From NCBI RefSeq assembly GCF_001562115.1, contig NZ_CP013926.1, positions 4,154,001 to 4,218,000 of the forward strand: DNA of 64,000 nt, read 5' to 3'. The stretch's first letter is position 1, and each line of letters opens with the position of its first letter. The DNA is from Alteromonas stellipolaris (GTDB lineage: Bacteria; Pseudomonadota; Gammaproteobacteria; Enterobacterales; Alteromonadaceae). The notes under the pieces were generated by a model, which had not been told where the DNA came from, ran no database searches, and saw nothing but the letters and a program-made list of their open reading frames with translations. The position numbers and the translations under genes are program-made. Below are positions 1 to 8,963 of the stretch, piece after piece.

Positions 1-292
1 GGCGGGTTAGCTGATTGGTATGCTTTAATTCAGGCAGGGTATCTAGCGATGTTTTAATACAGCAGTCTTTAGCGTTAAGCGTTGCTACTGTGTCTTGAAA
101 CGGCTCATGTAGGGTTAGCACATCTACCTGATCAGAAAATACAAGCACAATGGCAAAGGGCAAAGGGTCTACATAAGCAATAAGCCGCGCGCCTTTCAGC
201 GAAGCCATTCTGGCACCGCTGTCTGGATCTAACGCTAAAATTTTATTCGCTGCCGTTTCAATAACGGCGCTTACCAATGCTGACGTTGGCAT
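1..292 (-). CDS. ubiJ: Ubiquinone biosynthesis accessory factor UbiJ, 3' end cut by window
   Basis: The first 97 residues are visible, beginning [20 protein letters not shown], and the rest lies left of the window. UbiJ proteins carry an SCP2-type lipid-binding domain and support the aerobic ubiquinone-synthesis complex together with UbiK. The ATG overlaps the ubiE stop by one base (TAATG), which implies translational coupling. The gene is identified from that position directly after ubiE, as in the conserved ubiE-ubiJ-ubiB order, and from the general look of the N-terminus. ubiB would be expected next to the left. Confidence 0.82.
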   Translation of the reverse strand, partial: MPTSALVSAVIETAANKILALDPDSGARMASLKGARLIAYVDPLPFAIVLVFSDQVDVLTLHEPFQDTVATLNAKDCCIKTSLDTLPELKHTNQLTR

Positions 293-1077
293 TAAAACTT
301 ATAGCCTCGGTGCAGTGCCACAATTCCACCGGTTAAATTTTGGTAGTCACACTGGTCAAACCCAGCGGTTTCGAACATACCTTTTAAAGTTTCTTGATCA
401 GGATGCATACGAATACTTTCTGCCAAGTATTGATAACTCTCGGCATCGTTGGCCACTAGCTGCCCCATTTTTGGCAATATATGGAACGAATACGTATCGT
501 AAAGTTTGCTTAATTGCTCTGACGTCGGCTTCGAGAATTCCAACACCAAAAGGCGACCGCCTGGTTTTAGTACACGGTAAATTGAATTAAGTGCGTTTTG
601 CTTTTCGGTTACGTTTCTAAGGCCAAAAGCCATGGTAACTACGTCGAAGTGGTTATCAGGGAAAGGTAACGCCTCAGCATCTGCTTGAACGTAATCGATG
701 TTGCTGACTAATCCGCGATCTCTTAGTTTATCGCGGCCAACTTTTAGCATCGACAGGTTAATGTCGGCCAACGTTACGTTCCCCGTGGGGCCAACAAGAC
801 GAGAGAATTTTGCGGTTAAATCGCCAGTACCACCAGCGATATCAAGCACTTTTTGCCCTGCACGTACCCCCGAACAATCAATGGCAAAGCGCTTCCATAA
901 ACGGTGCACACCCATCGACATTAAATCGTTCATGACATCGTATTTAGCGGCAACAGAATCGAATACATTGGCTACTAACGACGCTTTTTGGTTTTTCTCT
1001 ACCTGCTTAAAGCCAAAATGAGTAGTAGGTGCATCCGATGCCTCAGTGGGCGATGTGTTGTTATGGTTGTCGCTCAT
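292..1077 (-). CDS. ubiE: Ubiquinone/menaquinone C-methyltransferase UbiE
   Basis: This 261-residue class I SAM-dependent methyltransferase catalyses the C-methylation step of ubiquinone (and menaquinone) synthesis. The SAM-binding motif I is clear as [10 protein letters not shown] near residue 78, and the family block [16 protein letters not shown] follows near residue 142. The first 20 or so residues are a polar, probably disordered extension; the conserved part starts at THFGFKQV, as in E. coli UbiE. It is the first gene of a ubiE-ubiJ operon transcribed leftwards. Confidence 0.96.
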   Translation of the reverse strand: MSDNHNNTSPTEASDAPTTHFGFKQVEKNQKASLVANVFDSVAAKYDVMNDLMSMGVHRLWKRFAIDCSGVRAGQKVLDIAGGTGDLTAKFSRLVGPTGNVTLADINLSMLKVGRDKLRDRGLVSNIDYVQADAEALPFPDNHFDVVTMAFGLRNVTEKQNALNSIYRVLKPGGRLLVLEFSKPTSEQLSKLYDTYSFHILPKMGQLVANDAESYQYLAESIRMHPDQETLKGMFETAGFDQCDYQNLTGGIVALHRGYKF

Positions 1078-1151
1078 GGCATTCCTGCATTAGTGATTCA
1101 TAGTAAAGGCTGAAGTGTATCGGATTGTCGCGCCCAGCAACAGTATTTACC

Positions 1152-1844
1152 TTACGCAAAATACTGGTTTGTGCCCCAACTGAACGCAATAATAACGCTT
1201 ATTTCTTGCAACGTGCGGCCACTTTCTTGATGCCACTGGGTAAACGCCGCATTTGCAGCCGTTAAGCTTTTCTTACTAGTGAGGCCGCCATCGATAATAT
1301 CGTTCTTTCTCAGGTAGTCCTCAACATCTCGTGAAAACAAGAAGGTATCTACGCCTAACGCCCGCAGCATGTAAGGACCTGTGTTACCCCCAAGACGAGC
1401 GCCACGTTTTTTCATCGTAGTCCATAAATCGGTAATATTACTGGCGTCGAATTTAGCCACAAACTGGCCAAAGCTGCCGTGCTCACGGGCAATATCTTTA
1501 ATGAACATGGCATTGTCGCGAACGGTCATTACTTTTTTGTAATTACGCACAATGCGCTTATCAGACGCTTTTTGCTCTAGCATTTCATCCGGCATAAGCA
1601 GCACTTTTTCGATATTAAAACCAAAAAACACGGTTTCGAACTCAGGCCATTTTTTTTCGATAACGCGCCAAACAAAGCCAGACTGAAATACTTGTTTCGT
1701 CATGGCTGCCAAAAACCGATCATCAGTTATTTTAGCGACTTGCTCAGAGGAAAGTGGCGCCGAAAGCATGCTTTCAAGCGCCTTTTCACCACCTTTTCGC
1801 TTACATGCCCGCTGATAAATGGTGGAGAAAGATTCTATTCCCAT
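1152..1844 (-). CDS. Tag-family DNA-3-methyladenine glycosylase I-like protein
   Basis: This 230-residue protein resembles the Tag (3-methyladenine glycosylase I) helix-hairpin-helix family, which removes alkylated adenine from DNA. The block FQSGFVWRVIEKKWPEF (residues 53-69) matches the family's Q-x-G-x-x-W region, and IVRNYKKVMTVRDNA matches the later 'IIRH..KI..I..NA' block of E. coli Tag. The Cys/His zinc ligands at the two ends of E. coli Tag are not evident, so this is a divergent branch that may have another alkyl-base preference. It lies 33 bp downstream of prlC on the same strand and is probably co-transcribed. Confidence 0.75.
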   Translation of the reverse strand: MGIESFSTIYQRACKRKGGEKALESMLSAPLSSEQVAKITDDRFLAAMTKQVFQSGFVWRVIEKKWPEFETVFFGFNIEKVLLMPDEMLEQKASDKRIVRNYKKVMTVRDNAMFIKDIAREHGSFGQFVAKFDASNITDLWTTMKKRGARLGGNTGPYMLRALGVDTFLFSRDVEDYLRKNDIIDGGLTSKKSLTAANAAFTQWHQESGRTLQEISVIIAFSWGTNQYFA

Positions 1845-1876
1845 GGTTATCTACCCTAATATTACCCTAATACTAA

Positions 1877-3913
1877 TTAGCCACGAATGCCGCTATGGCG
1901 AAGTAAGGCATCTACGTTTGGCTCCCTGCCTCTAAAGGCAACGAATAAATCCATGGGCGCGCGGCTTCCACCCATCTCAAGTATATTTTCCAAAAACGCT
2001 TTACCGGTCTCTTGATTAAAAATACCGTCTTCTTCAAATTTGCTGTAAGCATCAGCAGATAACACTTCTGCCCATTTATAACTGTAATATCCTGCTGCAT
2101 AACCACCAGCAAAGATATGCCCAAAGCTATGCTGAAAACGGTTAAATGCGGGAGGCGTATTAACCGCTACTTCAGCGCGCACACTGTTAAGAATAGCTTG
2201 TACATCAACATTGTCTCCAGACTCACTATGCAGTAAGAAATCAAACAAACTGAATTCCAACTGACGCACCATTTGCATAGCAGCTTGGTAATCTCTGGCA
2301 GCTAACATTCTATCAAGTAAATCTGCCGGCAAGGGCTCATCCGTCTCAAAGTGACCCGAAATAAAGTTAAGCGCGTCTTCTTCCCAGCACCAGTTTTCTA
2401 AAAACTGACTTGGCAGTTCTACGGCATCCCATGGCACACCATTAATTCCAGATACACCCGCCACCGACATTTTGGTTAGCATGTGGTGTATACCGTGTCC
2501 GAATTCATGGAAAAGGGTAACCACTTCATCGTGCGTGAATAAGGCAGGCTTATCCCCTACTGGGGCATTAAAGTTACAAGTTAGATACGCGACAGGTAGC
2601 TGCAATTCACCGTCTAATTTTTCGCGGCGAACACGGCACTCATCCATCCACGCGCCACCTCGTTTTTTAGCGCGGGCGTACAAGTCTAAGTAAAAGCTGC
2701 CACGCAGGGCATCTGCACTATCAGTAATAGTGAAATAGCGCACATCTTTGTGCCATGTATCAATACCTGGCTGCTCGATAATTTTAAGACCGTATAATCT
2801 ATGCACTACTTCGAACAAGCCCGACAATACTTTGTCTTCTGGAAAGTACGGGCGCAGCATTTCATCTGAAATGGTGTACTTTTCTTGTTTCAGCTTTTCG
2901 CTGTAATAAGGTAGGTCCCACGCATTAAGCTCAGTTACCCCGTGGGTATCTTTCGCATACGCACGTACTTCTTCTAACTCTCTTTCAGCCTGAGGCTTCG
3001 ATTTAGCGGCTAAGTCACGTAAAAATCCGGTAACTTGATCTGTCGATTCTGCCATCTTGGTAGCGAGAGAGCGCTCAGAATAACTACCAAAACCGAGCAA
3101 CTGCGCAATTTCACTGCGAAGGGCCAGTGTTTGTTGGATAATATCGGTATTATCCCACTTACCCGCATTAGGGCCTTGATCTGACGCCTTAGTCGCATAA
3201 GCGCGATACATTTCTTCACGTAACTCTGCATTGTCTGCATAAAGCATAACGGGTAGGTAAGAAGGAATATCTAATGTGAACAACCAGCCTTGTAAGTCTT
3301 TTTGATGCGCGGCTTGTGCTGCTGCATCGCGGGCTGATTCAGGCATACCAGATAAGGTAGCTTCGTCAGTGACATGCTTGCTCCACCCCATGGTGGCGTC
3401 CATTACATTATTTGAAAATGTGGATGACAGTTCGCTTAACTTCGCTTGAATATCTGCATAGCGTTTCTTTTCCTCGCTAGGCAGTGCCACCCCACTTAAG
3501 GTGAAATCGCGAATAGCATTATCAATCACTTTTTGACGCTGTTCATCAAGGTCAGCGTATTCGTTTGAGTCTTTTATCGCCACGTAAGCATTATACAATC
3601 CTTCGTGCTGACCTACCCAGGTGCCATATTCTGATAGTAAAGGTAGGCAGGCATCATGGGCTTCTCGCAACTCGTCACTACTCACCACTGAATTCATGTG
3701 AGAAACCGGTGACCACATCTTACTTAAATTGTCGTCTACTTCTTCTAAGCGCAATACTAAGTTCGCATAAGAGTAATCTTTAGATGCAACCACTTCATCA
3801 ATTTCAAGCTTACATTTTGCTATCGCTTTCTCGATGGCTGGCTTTATCTGCGCGGGCTTAATAGATGAAAATAAAGGCAAACCATCTACCAATTCAATTG
3901 CTGGGGTCGTCAT
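1877..3913 (-). CDS. prlC: Oligopeptidase A (M3 metallopeptidase)
   Basis: This 678-residue cytosolic zinc endopeptidase of the thimet-oligopeptidase (M3) family degrades short peptides, including cleaved signal peptides. The zinc site HEFGHGIHHML lies near residue 468 (HExxH with both histidines and the glutamate), and the conserved E ligand follows in the VELPSQFLENWCWE block. Its length matches E. coli OpdA/PrlC (680 residues) and no domain is missing. In E. coli prlC precedes yhiQ; here a Tag-like glycosylase gene follows. Confidence 0.96.
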   Translation of the reverse strand: MTTPAIELVDGLPLFSSIKPAQIKPAIEKAIAKCKLEIDEVVASKDYSYANLVLRLEEVDDNLSKMWSPVSHMNSVVSSDELREAHDACLPLLSEYGTWVGQHEGLYNAYVAIKDSNEYADLDEQRQKVIDNAIRDFTLSGVALPSEEKKRYADIQAKLSELSSTFSNNVMDATMGWSKHVTDEATLSGMPESARDAAAQAAHQKDLQGWLFTLDIPSYLPVMLYADNAELREEMYRAYATKASDQGPNAGKWDNTDIIQQTLALRSEIAQLLGFGSYSERSLATKMAESTDQVTGFLRDLAAKSKPQAERELEEVRAYAKDTHGVTELNAWDLPYYSEKLKQEKYTISDEMLRPYFPEDKVLSGLFEVVHRLYGLKIIEQPGIDTWHKDVRYFTITDSADALRGSFYLDLYARAKKRGGAWMDECRVRREKLDGELQLPVAYLTCNFNAPVGDKPALFTHDEVVTLFHEFGHGIHHMLTKMSVAGVSGINGVPWDAVELPSQFLENWCWEEDALNFISGHFETDEPLPADLLDRMLAARDYQAAMQMVRQLEFSLFDFLLHSESGDNVDVQAILNSVRAEVAVNTPPAFNRFQHSFGHIFAGGYAAGYYSYKWAEVLSADAYSKFEEDGIFNQETGKAFLENILEMGGSRAPMDLFVAFRGREPNVDALLRHSGIRG

Positions 3914-4232
3914 AATCCGTCTACTCTTTTCAGTTCGTATAGCAAGTTATGTTGGGGTTGTTTGCAATAAAAACAAGCGCTGTAATTGCGCAAGGCAACA
4001 GTGATATTTTTGGGTTCTATACTAGGATTACTGTAAACGGTAAGCGTGCAGATCAAATTTTGAATAATTCTTTCTTTTTAAGCGCTTCGTTAATAGTTAA
4101 GTAACTCACTCATTCAGCAGCTAAAAACCCTAAAGAAGAGTGTCACAAATGTCACATTCACTACTTTTGTCTAAATTGTGAACAACCCTATTCAGTGCTA
4201 TAACGTTATAAGTTGGCATTAGGAATTGAGCA
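3914..4232. other. Divergent intergenic region between prlC and the signalling cassette
   Basis: These 319 bases hold the start regions of two divergent transcripts. Visible elements are a direct repeat of TGTCACA (4141-4147 and 4150-4156), spaced 9 bp apart, and a sigma70-like promoter for the rightward genes. No credible coding sequence is seen. Confidence 0.5.
4176..4204 (+). promoter_or_regulatory. Candidate sigma70 promoter for the HTH-receiver gene
   Basis: TTGTGA (4176-4181) and TATAAC (4199-4204) are separated by 17 bp and lie 29 bp upstream of the ATG at 4233. The TGTCACA direct repeat just upstream is in a good place for an activator. The call rests on consensus matching only. Confidence 0.42.
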
Positions 4233-4793
4233 ATGAAGACATTAACATCAGGTGAAATCGCAACTTACTGCGATGTAAACCTTCGTACCGTGATCCGGTG
4301 GATAGAAAGCGGCAAACTCAAAGGGTTTAAGCTGCCAGGTCGTGGCAATAATCGCGTGTTAGTCTCGGACTTTGTTTCCTTTCTTGAACATCACAACATC
4401 CCTATTCCCGACGACCTCCAAAGTGAGATATCACCTTCAATTCTTATCGTTGATGATGAGATGCCGGTGGCGAAATCAATTCAACGAGTGGCACGCCGTG
4501 GTGGTTATGAAAGTTATATTGCTACGGGTGGGTTTCAAGCCGGCATTATGTTGAGCCAGTATAACTCCAAGTTAATGACCCTAGATTTAAGTATGCCTGG
4601 CATGGATGGTTACAGCGTTATCCAGTTTGTTAGAGAACAGCCTAAGTATAAAAATTTAAAAATTTTAGTCATTTCCGCACTTGACGATATCAGTCTTGAC
4701 CGAGCTATCGAACTCGGCGCAAATGCAGCACTTTCAAAACCATTTGCCAATGGCGAACTTATCGAAACCATCGAGAAGTTCATGCTTGAGTAA
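4233..4793 (+). CDS. Excisionase-type HTH domain fused to a receiver domain
   Basis: This 186-residue protein has the DNA-binding domain first. Residues 1-52 form a MerR/excisionase-like winged HTH (LTSGEIATYCDVNLRTVIRW). Residues 69-185 form a CheY-like receiver with acidic pocket D74/D75, phospho-acceptor D118 in LDLSMPGMDGY and conserved K169 in LSKPF. Most response regulators have the receiver at the N-terminus, so the order is reversed here. It sits immediately upstream of a PhnD-like/kinase/receiver set on the same strand and is probably phosphorylated by that kinase (inference). Direct targets are unknown. Confidence 0.88.
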   Translation: MKTLTSGEIATYCDVNLRTVIRWIESGKLKGFKLPGRGNNRVLVSDFVSFLEHHNIPIPDDLQSEISPSILIVDDEMPVAKSIQRVARRGGYESYIATGGFQAGIMLSQYNSKLMTLDLSMPGMDGYSVIQFVREQPKYKNLKILVISALDDISLDRAIELGANAALSKPFANGELIETIEKFMLE

Positions 4794-4812
4794 GTTCATA
4801 GTAAGTAAACTT

Positions 4813-4837
4813 GGCCAGTTTTTGCTATGGCCTTTTT
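4813..4837 (+). terminator. Weak hairpin with T-run after the HTH-receiver gene
   Basis: GGCCA (4813-4817) pairs with TGGCC (4828-4832) and is followed by TTTTT. With only a 5-bp stem it may give partial termination before the binding-protein gene. Confidence 0.3.
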
Positions 4838-4888
4838 AATTGGGTCGTTTGAAATGCGTCTTTTAAATGAGTGAGTTTGGGGTGAATC

Positions 4889-5728
4889 ATGGTCAAAAAA
4901 TCAATGTTTCAAGCTGCACATCGTATTTTTGCTTTTTTAGCACTCACGTTGTTCGCCACTTATGGTGCATGCAATACGTTGACGCTTGGGATAGTGCCAC
5001 AACAGTCAGCGAAAAAGCTTGCCGAAACTTGGCAACCGCTTATCAACTATATTTCGGAACATGCCAACATTGATGTTGTATTTAAAACGGCGAAAGATAT
5101 TCCTACCTTCGAACAACGACTGGCCGAGGGAGAATACGACATTGCCTACATGAACCCCTACCACTTTGTGGTATTTCATGACTCAGTTGGCTATCGCGCA
5201 CTGGCTCGCCAAATAGACAAGCGAATTAAAGGTATTATTGTTGTGGATGCGAACAGCGATATTGTGTCGCTTGACGATCTTAATGGCAAAGAAATCGCCT
5301 TTCCTTCTCCTGCCGCATTTGCTGCCACTATTATCCCCAGTGCATATTTGAAACAGCAGGGCATTCTTTTTACGCCACGCTATGTGCATTCTCATGATTC
5401 GGTGTACCTGAATGTACAACGAGGTTTTTTTAACGCTGGCGGCGGCATAATAAGAACCTTCAATGGTGTTGATGACAATATACGAAGTGCCCTTCGTATT
5501 TTATGGGAAAGTGATGGGTATACCCCCCATGCAATAGCTACCCACCCTCGGATTACCGACACGCAAAGAGATGCACTATTGACTGCGTTGCTTACTCTGT
5601 CAGAGGACGAAGACAACAAACAATTATTAAAAAACGTTGGCTTTAAAGGTTTTATATCATCAGTAGATGAAGATTGGGACGACGTACGAGCCCTAGGCAT
5701 CACCTCATTAGCAAGGCCGCAATTGTGA
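4889..5728 (+). CDS. PhnD-like periplasmic phosphate/phosphonate-type binding protein
   Basis: This 279-residue protein begins with a Sec signal peptide (hydrophobic FAFLALTLFATYGA, residues about 13-27). The body is of the PhnD / type 2 periplasmic-binding fold: LTLGIVPQQSAKKLAETWQP, then DIAYMNPYHFV and DLNGKEIAFPSPAAFAA. No transporter genes are adjacent. Instead its stop overlaps the start of a histidine kinase gene (GTGA), so the protein probably serves as the kinase's ligand-sensing partner in the periplasm (inference). The ligand cannot be read from the sequence; members of this family bind phosphonates, phosphite and other small oxyanions or organic acids. Confidence 0.87.
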   Translation: MVKKSMFQAAHRIFAFLALTLFATYGACNTLTLGIVPQQSAKKLAETWQPLINYISEHANIDVVFKTAKDIPTFEQRLAEGEYDIAYMNPYHFVVFHDSVGYRALARQIDKRIKGIIVVDANSDIVSLDDLNGKEIAFPSPAAFAATIIPSAYLKQQGILFTPRYVHSHDSVYLNVQRGFFNAGGGIIRTFNGVDDNIRSALRILWESDGYTPHAIATHPRITDTQRDALLTALLTLSEDEDNKQLLKNVGFKGFISSVDEDWDDVRALGITSLARPQL

Positions 5729-7425
5729 AAAGAGACGCGTCGCTCACACTATCGCTAAGAACCAAGACTATTGTTGGGGTAGCACTTATTGCTGCCATTC
5801 TGTTTTTAATTCTTATCACCACCGTATTTAAATTATTAAATGACTTAGTTGACACCAGTGTTGAAACCTCTGCCCAAACCACCACAACCTTGTTTGTCTC
5901 TACCGCGAAAAATGCCTTTTTAAGCTACGACCTCGCTTCGCTAGAGGCAGATGCATCAGAAATGCTTTCAAACCCCAATATCAGCTATGTTCGGGTTCTC
6001 GATAACAACAACAATGTGTATGTCGAAAAAGGTGAACATAGCGTACTTAACCGTCCTTTTAAGCAAGATAGAGATGTAATGAGTGCGGTAGACGGTATAT
6101 ACGATACCTCCGCTGACATTAAGGTTGGCGAGACACTCTATGGGCGTGTAGAGATAGGGCTGGAAGTTGATTCTATTAACAAGTCAGTAAAGCGAGTTCG
6201 AACATGGACACTCACTCTTGCATCCATAGAGCTCGCCCTTATCGCATTGTGTTCATTCTTGCTTGGGTCATACTTAATGTCGCAGTTAAAGCAACTAAGA
6301 GCGGGCGCTAGGCATTTAGGCGCGGCGGTTAAAGATAAAAACTATCAGGATATCTCTGTCAAAGTGCGTGGCAAAGATGAACTCAGTGAGTTGGCTGATG
6401 CGTTTAACCAATTAGTTGAACTTTTGAAAGACGAGAATATTCATCGTGAGCGTGTTGAAGATGAACTCAAAGAGCTCAACAGCTTATTGGAAGTGAAAGT
6501 AAGAGAACGCACCTCGTTGCTAAATCAGAAAAACTTTCAGCTTGAAGAAGCAAATAAAGATTTAAAAGAAGCACAGGTTCAATTGTTACAAGCAGAGAAA
6601 ATGGCATCAGTTGGCCAATTGGCCGCGGGGGTAGCGCACGAAATCAATAACCCGATTGGATTTGTGAATAGCAATATGCATACTCTCAGCGAATACGTAT
6701 CGACCTACCAAATGATATTCCAACAGCTGAACGATGTGCTTTCAAAAGATACCGCCACCCAACAAGATGAAGCGATAAAACAGTTGCGTAACATTATACA
6801 GCAGCAAGATATGGAATTTATCAACAGCGATATCTCTGAACTCATCACCGATTCGAAAGACGGCCTGATTCGGGTTGCCGAAATAGTCAAAGGGCTAAAG
6901 CTTTTCTCTCGTGTAGACAGTGATGAAATGCAGTCTTACAACTTAAATGACTGTGTTCGCACCACCCTAGCGATGGTGAACAACCAGCTAAAGTACATAT
7001 GTAGCGTAGAAACGCATTTAGGGTCGATTCCCCATATCATGATGAACATGGGGAAAATTTCACAAGTTGTAACTAACCTTCTTATTAATGCAGGGCAAGC
7101 CATCGAAAGTACTGGTATACATGGCACCATTACCATTACAACGCGGGAAATAGATGGCAACATTGAACTTACGGTGCAAGACACTGGCTGCGGTATTAAA
7201 TCGAGTCACCTAGATAAATTATTTAACCCCTTCTTCACTACCAAACCAGAAGGGCAAGGTACCGGACTTGGGCTTTCTATTTCTTTTGGCATTGCTCAAG
7301 AACACGGCGGCACCCTTCATGCTTCAAGTAACGATGGGGAAGGAAGCTGTTTTACGCTAAGCCTACCAATACATAATCCGTTAGACGACAACGCCGAAGA
7401 TTCTTTTCAGGACGATTCACTATGA
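5725..7425 (+). CDS. Membrane sensor histidine kinase with HAMP and coiled coil
   Basis: The 566-residue protein is read from the GTG at 5725, which overlaps the preceding stop as GTGA; an ATG 51 bases upstream lies inside the previous gene and is less likely. Order: TM1 (about 14-37), a periplasmic sensor of about 120 residues, TM2 (about 162-184), HAMP (about 185-236), a coiled coil (240-295), HisKA with H305 in AAGVAHEINNP, then HATPase_c with N-box LLINAGQAIE and G-boxes DTGCGI and GTGLGLS. It is a complete active-type kinase. Its partners are presumably the upstream binding protein and the downstream receiver protein, whose ATG overlaps this stop (ATGA). Confidence 0.93.
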   Translation: MKRDASLTLSLRTKTIVGVALIAAILFLILITTVFKLLNDLVDTSVETSAQTTTTLFVSTAKNAFLSYDLASLEADASEMLSNPNISYVRVLDNNNNVYVEKGEHSVLNRPFKQDRDVMSAVDGIYDTSADIKVGETLYGRVEIGLEVDSINKSVKRVRTWTLTLASIELALIALCSFLLGSYLMSQLKQLRAGARHLGAAVKDKNYQDISVKVRGKDELSELADAFNQLVELLKDENIHRERVEDELKELNSLLEVKVRERTSLLNQKNFQLEEANKDLKEAQVQLLQAEKMASVGQLAAGVAHEINNPIGFVNSNMHTLSEYVSTYQMIFQQLNDVLSKDTATQQDEAIKQLRNIIQQQDMEFINSDISELITDSKDGLIRVAEIVKGLKLFSRVDSDEMQSYNLNDCVRTTLAMVNNQLKYICSVETHLGSIPHIMMNMGKISQVVTNLLINAGQAIESTGIHGTITITTREIDGNIELTVQDTGCGIKSSHLDKLFNPFFTTKPEGQGTGLGLSISFGIAQEHGGTLHASSNDGEGSCFTLSLPIHNPLDDNAEDSFQDDSL

Positions 7426-8750
7426 ATGATACCACTGACCAAAACGCAGACGTGTACACTGTTTTATTTGTCGACGATGAACCTAATATTCTTCGTGCCA
7501 TTAAGCGCGCGCTCTTTTCTTTAAAAGTTAATTTATTGCTGGCTGACAGTGGCGCAAAAGCGTTAGAGATCATGAAGGAAAATGAAGTTCACGTGATCAT
7601 TTCCGATATGAAAATGCCACAAATGTCTGGTGCTGAATTACTTCAACAAGTCGCAGAATTGTACCCTGAAAGTTATCGGCTAGTGCTAACCGGTTATGCC
7701 GATATAGAATCGACTATCAAAGCGGTTAACGAAGGAAAGATTCATCGTTATTTGCAAAAACCGTGGGACAACAAAGAGCTTATATCTGCCATTGAAGATG
7801 GGCTAGAACGAGTAAAGTTAAAAAACGAAAATGCCCGCCTGCAGAAATTAACTCGACTACAAAATCGCAAGTTAAAAGAAGTGAATACGTCACTTGAACA
7901 AATGGTGCATAAGCGTACTCGCCAAATTAAAGCCGCGTTGAACAAGATTGAAAAGCATAATCTTGCAATGGAACAAGTACTGTTTAACGTTATTAGTATT
8001 AACCCCAATATAGACGGCAAGTTTGCCATTGAAGTGAGCGAGCTTGCCACTAAGTTAGCAAAATACCTTCAACTGAGCCCTGAAGACGTTAAACGGGTGC
8101 GCTATGCCGGGCTTATTTGTGAACTTGGTTTACTAGGGCTAAATACAGACGATTTTCTAGCCCCGTTTTCGAAACTAAAGTACCAGCAGCAACAGAACTA
8201 CTTAGATCAAACCAAACAAGCAGCGCTTATGCTGGCACCTGCAACAGAGCTACAGCCAGTATCAGACATGATTGAATTCCAATTCGAGCATTACAATGGT
8301 GCGGGACCACGTAATGTGGTGGCAAAAGAAATTCCAATTGGTGCTCGCATCGTGTCAATCGCAAGAGATTACTGGCGTTTAGTCACCGGCCGAATGAGCG
8401 GTGAAGAGATGACTCCCCGTGATGCAAAAGCAGAAATGAAAAAGCATACCAACACACGGTATGACGGTGAAATTCTGTCATTCTTGTTGGAAGATGATGA
8501 TGTGAGCACGTCAAAATACATTTACAACACTATGAAAGCCTCTCAGCTAAAAGCGGGCATGGTGTTAGCCAAAAATTTATACAACGACAGCCATATTCTT
8601 ATTCTGCCTGAAGGGCATATTTTCACCGACGCGACTATTCAAAAGCTAAGACAATTTGAGGAAGAACGTCGCCGTGAATTCAGTATTTTGATTGAGCCCG
8701 ATACGCCGTTAGATGACCCCGAAGAAGGTGCTGCGGCTCAAGACGCGTGA
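7422..8750 (+). CDS. Response regulator with degenerate HD-type output domain
   Basis: This 442-residue protein has an N-terminal receiver (residues 11-130) with D18/D19, phospho-acceptor D62 in IISDMKMPQMSG and the block TGYADIESTIKAVNEGKIHRYLQKPW, typical of RpfG-like receivers. A coiled coil (about 135-180) leads into a helical region resembling HD/HD-GYP proteins. The key 'HHE..DGSGYP' signature is reduced to FEHYNGAGPRN and no intact HD pair is visible. It is therefore probably not an active c-di-GMP phosphodiesterase and more likely a protein-binding output. It is translationally coupled to the kinase gene. Confidence 0.88.
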   Translation: MNDTTDQNADVYTVLFVDDEPNILRAIKRALFSLKVNLLLADSGAKALEIMKENEVHVIISDMKMPQMSGAELLQQVAELYPESYRLVLTGYADIESTIKAVNEGKIHRYLQKPWDNKELISAIEDGLERVKLKNENARLQKLTRLQNRKLKEVNTSLEQMVHKRTRQIKAALNKIEKHNLAMEQVLFNVISINPNIDGKFAIEVSELATKLAKYLQLSPEDVKRVRYAGLICELGLLGLNTDDFLAPFSKLKYQQQQNYLDQTKQAALMLAPATELQPVSDMIEFQFEHYNGAGPRNVVAKEIPIGARIVSIARDYWRLVTGRMSGEEMTPRDAKAEMKKHTNTRYDGEILSFLLEDDDVSTSKYIYNTMKASQLKAGMVLAKNLYNDSHILILPEGHIFTDATIQKLRQFEEERRREFSILIEPDTPLDDPEEGAAAQDA

Positions 8751-8791
8751 TCTTAAGCGTATCTGTAGTAGTACCCATAAAACTGGAATAG

Positions 8792-8826
8792 AGAAGCACT
8801 AAGGTAATTAGTGCTTCTTTGTTTTT
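8792..8826 (+). terminator. Terminator of the signalling cassette
   Basis: AGAAGCACTAA pairs with TTAGTGCTTCT across a 5-base loop and is followed by TTTGTTTTTTT, a strong rho-independent terminator 42 bp after the last stop. Confidence 0.88.
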
Positions 8827-8963
8827 TTGTAACTGATGCCTACGATAATGAAATCTTCTACCTTGAGCCTCGGTCTCTTAAACGCGTATACAGTGTGTAT
8901 TCCTTCAATTTCGTGTCACAATAAATGACAATTTTAGGCCTAACGGATAATAAGGCGGTTAAC

